Assembly: GCA_002772195.1 (NCBI GenBank)
Contig: PCSG01000336.1
Location: 591-7,883 of the forward strand
From: Desulfobacterales bacterium CG23_combo_of_CG06-09_8_20_14_all_51_8
Lineage (GTDB): Bacteria > Desulfobacterota > Desulfobacteria > Desulfobacterales > Desulfosalsimonadaceae
Direction of reading: 5' to 3'
Length of the DNA: 7,293 bases
Every line of letters begins with the position of its first letter. The stretch's first letter is position 1. Shown in pieces: positions 5,364 through 7,293 of the stretch. A model generated the notes under the pieces. It ran no database searches. It was not told where the DNA came from and saw only the letters and a list, made by a program, of their open reading frames with translations. A program made the translations under genes and the position numbers.

Positions 5364-5679
5364 GATTTGAAAGGATTTCCTTCCCGTCACAGGAAATTTC
5401 TGCCGGCAAATCGTAATTGATTCTAATTATTCATGATTGTTTTTATAAAATTCAAATATGATTAATATAATTGTAAATAAATTTATGTGAACAATATGTC
5501 AAGAAAATTTATATTTTTTAAATATATAGCGAGTTAATTCGGTTTTTTCGACAGCCGACGGCTCGTTTTTGCCAATGCCGTAAATTGGAAAAATGAAAAA
5601 AGCGGATTGTAATTTAATCTGAAGTTTTGTTAATGGAGATAGCGCGGTTGCGGAATGGCAATTTACTAACCAAATAAAC
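5364..5679. other. gene-free AT-rich gap between the small ORF/ihfA and tRNA-Thr
   Basis: The 316 bases have no coding frame with family resemblance on either strand. Bases 5410-5530 are extremely AT-rich, as expected for a promoter upstream of ihfA, and hold the boxes at 5474-5502. Bases 5550-5575 contain a short GCC/GGC dyad followed by T5, too small to call a terminator. The tRNA transcript must end somewhere here, but I see no clear terminator for it. Confidence 0.5.
5474..5502 (-). promoter_or_regulatory. likely sigma-70 promoter for the small ORF and ihfA
   Basis: On the minus strand a perfect TTGACA (5497-5502) and TATTTA (5474-5479) are separated by the ideal 17 bases. The -35 is exact; the -10 matches at the first three positions. 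The start site would lie near 5467, giving a leader of about 100 bases before ATG 5363. The flanks are strongly AT-rich, which suits a promoter but also raises the chance of false matches. Confidence 0.5.
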
Positions 5680-5755
5680 TGGAGCCGACGAGCGGAATCG
5701 AACCGCTGACCTGCTGATTACGAATCAGCTGCTCTACCGGCTGAGCTACGTCGGC
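5680..5755 (-). tRNA. tRNA-Thr, anticodon CGT, CCA encoded
   Basis: The minus strand folds as a complete cloverleaf: acceptor GCCGACG (5749-5755) pairs with CGTCGGC (5684-5690); the D arm is GCTC/GAGC; the anticodon stem GCTGA/TCAGC holds the loop TTCGTAA with anticodon CGT (5720-5722), reading ACG threonine codons; the T arm AGCGG/CCGCT holds TTCGATT. The discriminator base is T and CCA is encoded (5680-5682). All stems pair fully, with no sign of decay. It stands alone and is divergent from mfd. Confidence 0.97.
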
Positions 5756-5783
5756 GCGTTGCCGGGCTGAAAAATTTCCTGAT

Positions 5784-5812
5784 TCATTAACACGACCGCA
5801 TGGGACCGTCAA
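5784..5812 (-). promoter_or_regulatory. possible promoter for tRNA-Thr
   Basis: On the minus strand TTGACG (5807-5812) is followed after exactly 17 bases by TAATGA (5784-5789), which ends 28 bases before the tRNA 5' end. The -35 has five of six consensus bases; the -10 is poor. Position and spacing suit a tRNA promoter with a short leader, but the -10 keeps confidence low. Confidence 0.42.
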
Positions 5813-5925
5813 GCGGTTTTTGAAGCCGGTTCAAGATGCGTGTTCCGTAAATTTTTTAATTTTTTTAAGGCGATGCATGACTTTTTCTATCTCCCCTGGC
5901 CGTTTCGGGCGAAAGGCGGCCGGAA

Positions 5926-7293
5926 ATGGATAAATCCGTTTCAGATCATCAGATTCCCTTTTTTGTCGAGGCGGTCGGGCAGCAGCGGGGCCCGGTGGTT
6001 TGCAGTGCTGCCGGTAAAACAGAACGCGCGTATCTGATTTCCAAATTGTGCCGGAAAACAGACCAGACCATTGTGGCGGTTTTACCGGATTTCAAGGCCT
6101 GTGAAGAATTCTCCGAAACCCTCCGGTTTTTTGCGGATCAGGACTTTCCGGAAATCATTCTATTTCCGCCTTACAATATTCTGCCGTTCAAACGCGTGGC
6201 CTATCACCATGAAACAGCGGCCAATCGAATTCAATCGCTTTATTGCCTGGCCGCGGGCGCGGGCCCTCGCATTCTATTAACGTCGGTGGAAGCGATGGTC
6301 CAGCGATTGATTCCCAAACAGGTCCTCTGCGATTATGCGGAACTGCTGATGTGCGGCGAAGAAATCGACCGGGATGTCTTAATCGCAAAACTCCATGCGG
6401 GTGGTTATACCCACGTGACCCTGGTGGAGGACCATGGCGAATATTCGATTCGCGGCGGCATTCTGGATATTTTTTCCCCCATGTATCCCGATCCTCTGCG
6501 GGTAGAGCTTTTCGGGGACACCGTGGACTCCATCCGATTTTTTTCACCGGTGACACAGAGAAAAATCAGTACGGTCAACGAGGCCGTTATTCTTCCGGCC
6601 CGGGAGGCGGTTCTTGAAAAGTCGCTTATCCGTCAGACGGTTTCCCGCATCCGGGAGCAGGTGTCGGCATCCGGTTTGTCCGAGCAGGTGGGTGAAGAAT
6701 TTATCGATCGCATTCGAAAAGAAGGGGTTTTCCCCGGCATCGAAAGCCTTTTGCCTTTGGTTTATGAAAAACTGGATATGTTGCCGGATTACGTGCCTCA
6801 GAATGCGTTGTGGGTGGAATGCGATCCGGGATCTCTTGAGAAAGCCGCTGTTCATATCGAAAGCCAGGCCGCCAGGAATTATGTCATCGCCTCTGAAGAC
6901 AAGCGTCTGTGTGTGGATCCCGCCACCTTGTATGTGCCGTGGCCTTCTTTAAAAGAACGGATTAAAGTCGGGCGGCGATTGATTTTTCGAGATCTTCCGT
7001 CCATGACCCAGACGGCGGATGAAGGAGAACCGCCGTTGCTGCAGGTGGATTTTCCCATTCAAAACAACGCGGAAATCAGCGCAGCGCTTTTGCAGGGGGG
7101 AAAAGACGCCCTGATTCTGGAGCCCCTGTGTCAGTGGCTTATTGAAAAACAGTCCGCTGGTTTTCTGGTTCTGATTGTCTGCGGTACCGAAGCTCAGATT
7201 CAGAGGCTGCAATCGCTCATGCAGCCGTATGGCATTTATCCCCGTCTGCTTGAAACGCCGGTTGAAAAATTGATCCATCGCAAGCCGGGGATT
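5926..7293 (+). CDS. mfd: transcription-repair coupling factor Mfd, N-terminal 456 residues (runs off the right edge)
   Basis: Mfd removes RNA polymerase stalled at DNA damage and recruits UvrA for nucleotide excision repair. The frame from ATG 5926 stays open to the last base. Family members are about 1,100-1,200 residues, so roughly 40% is seen. Present is the UvrB-like N-terminal module: PPYNILPFKRVAYHHE (the counterpart of the E. coli LPYDSFSPHQD segment), and the highly conserved block at residues 159-185, GGYTHV...DHGEYSIRGGILDIFSP, then VELFGDTVDSIRFF and the linker segment FPGIESLLP...YVP, followed by the start of the next domain. The RNA-polymerase-binding and translocase domains lie beyond the window. 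A28-AGKTE33 resembles a Walker A remnant lacking its first glycine. An in-frame stop at 5878-5880 limits the start; the ribosome-binding site is weak (AAAGG about ten bases upstream). Confidence 0.95.
   Translation, partial: MDKSVSDHQIPFFVEAVGQQRGPVVCSAAGKTERAYLISKLCRKTDQTIVAVLPDFKACEEFSETLRFFADQDFPEIILFPPYNILPFKRVAYHHETAANRIQSLYCLAAGAGPRILLTSVEAMVQRLIPKQVLCDYAELLMCGEEIDRDVLIAKLHAGGYTHVTLVEDHGEYSIRGGILDIFSPMYPDPLRVELFGDTVDSIRFFSPVTQRKISTVNEAVILPAREAVLEKSLIRQTVSRIREQVSASGLSEQVGEEFIDRIRKEGVFPGIESLLPLVYEKLDMLPDYVPQNALWVECDPGSLEKAAVHIESQAARNYVIASEDKRLCVDPATLYVPWPSLKERIKVGRRLIFRDLPSMTQTADEGEPPLLQVDFPIQNNAEISAALLQGGKDALILEPLCQWLIEKQSAGFLVLIVCGTEAQIQRLQSLMQPYGIYPRLLETPVEKLIHRKPGI

Noticed and set aside
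5552..5565. Short match to the tRNA-Thr 3' end (AGCCGACG), as if an integration attachment site
   Set aside because: Only eight bases match, with no integrase or transferred gene between the copies.
6188..6952. Several open frames on both strands within mfd
   Set aside because: All are shadows of mfd. The arginine- and proline-rich composition is typical of wrong-frame reading, while the mfd frame matches the family throughout.
1..7293. CRISPR array, insertion sequence, prophage or toxin-antitoxin module
   Set aside because: No regularly spaced repeats, transposase or phage genes, or terminal inverted repeats were seen on either strand.

Overview
The window looks like chromosomal sequence from a Gram-negative deltaproteobacterium, most plausibly Desulfobacterota/Desulfobacterales. 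This placement is an inference from the gene mix: an integration host factor subunit, an AtoC/NtrC-type sigma-54 two-component pair, a PilZ protein, a bacterial cereblon-like (CULT) protein and a full-type Mfd, in a mid-GC genome with AT-rich intergenic gaps. There are no mobile elements, CRISPR repeats or rRNA genes.

Left part (1-1566). A minus-strand gene at 82-537 encodes a CULT-domain protein, the bacterial relative of the thalidomide-binding domain of cereblon. It has four zinc-ligand cysteines and the three cage tryptophans. It is transcribed away from a plus-strand pair: a CPYC glutaredoxin (grxC-like, 666-929) and a PilZ-domain protein with a variant c-di-GMP motif (977-1366). A possible 67-residue single-span membrane protein lies on the minus strand at 1363-1566, tail-to-tail with the PilZ gene.

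Middle (1567-4840). After a gene-free stretch holding a 12-bp perfect palindrome come a membrane-bound histidine kinase (1769-3271) and its sigma-54-dependent response regulator (3361-4737). They form a two-component operon that closes at a strong hairpin (4793-4839), which can serve as a terminator in both directions.

Right part (4841-7293). On the minus strand lie ihfA (4873-5154), with an excellent ribosome-binding site, and a previously unlisted 50-codon small ORF upstream of it (5211-5363). A hairpin overlaps the end of that ORF, and a consensus-like promoter (5474-5502) lies in an AT-rich gap. A minus-strand tRNA-Thr(CGT) follows at 5680-5755. Divergent from the tRNA, mfd starts at 5926 and runs off the right edge; only its first 456 codons are present.

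The strongest lead is the CULT protein. It is complete, keeps nearly every known ligand-cage residue, and sits divergent to a thiol-redox gene, while the cellular role of bacterial CULT proteins is not established as far as I know. Secondary leads are the 50-codon ORF upstream of ihfA, with its A-run plus hairpin, and the PilZ variant.
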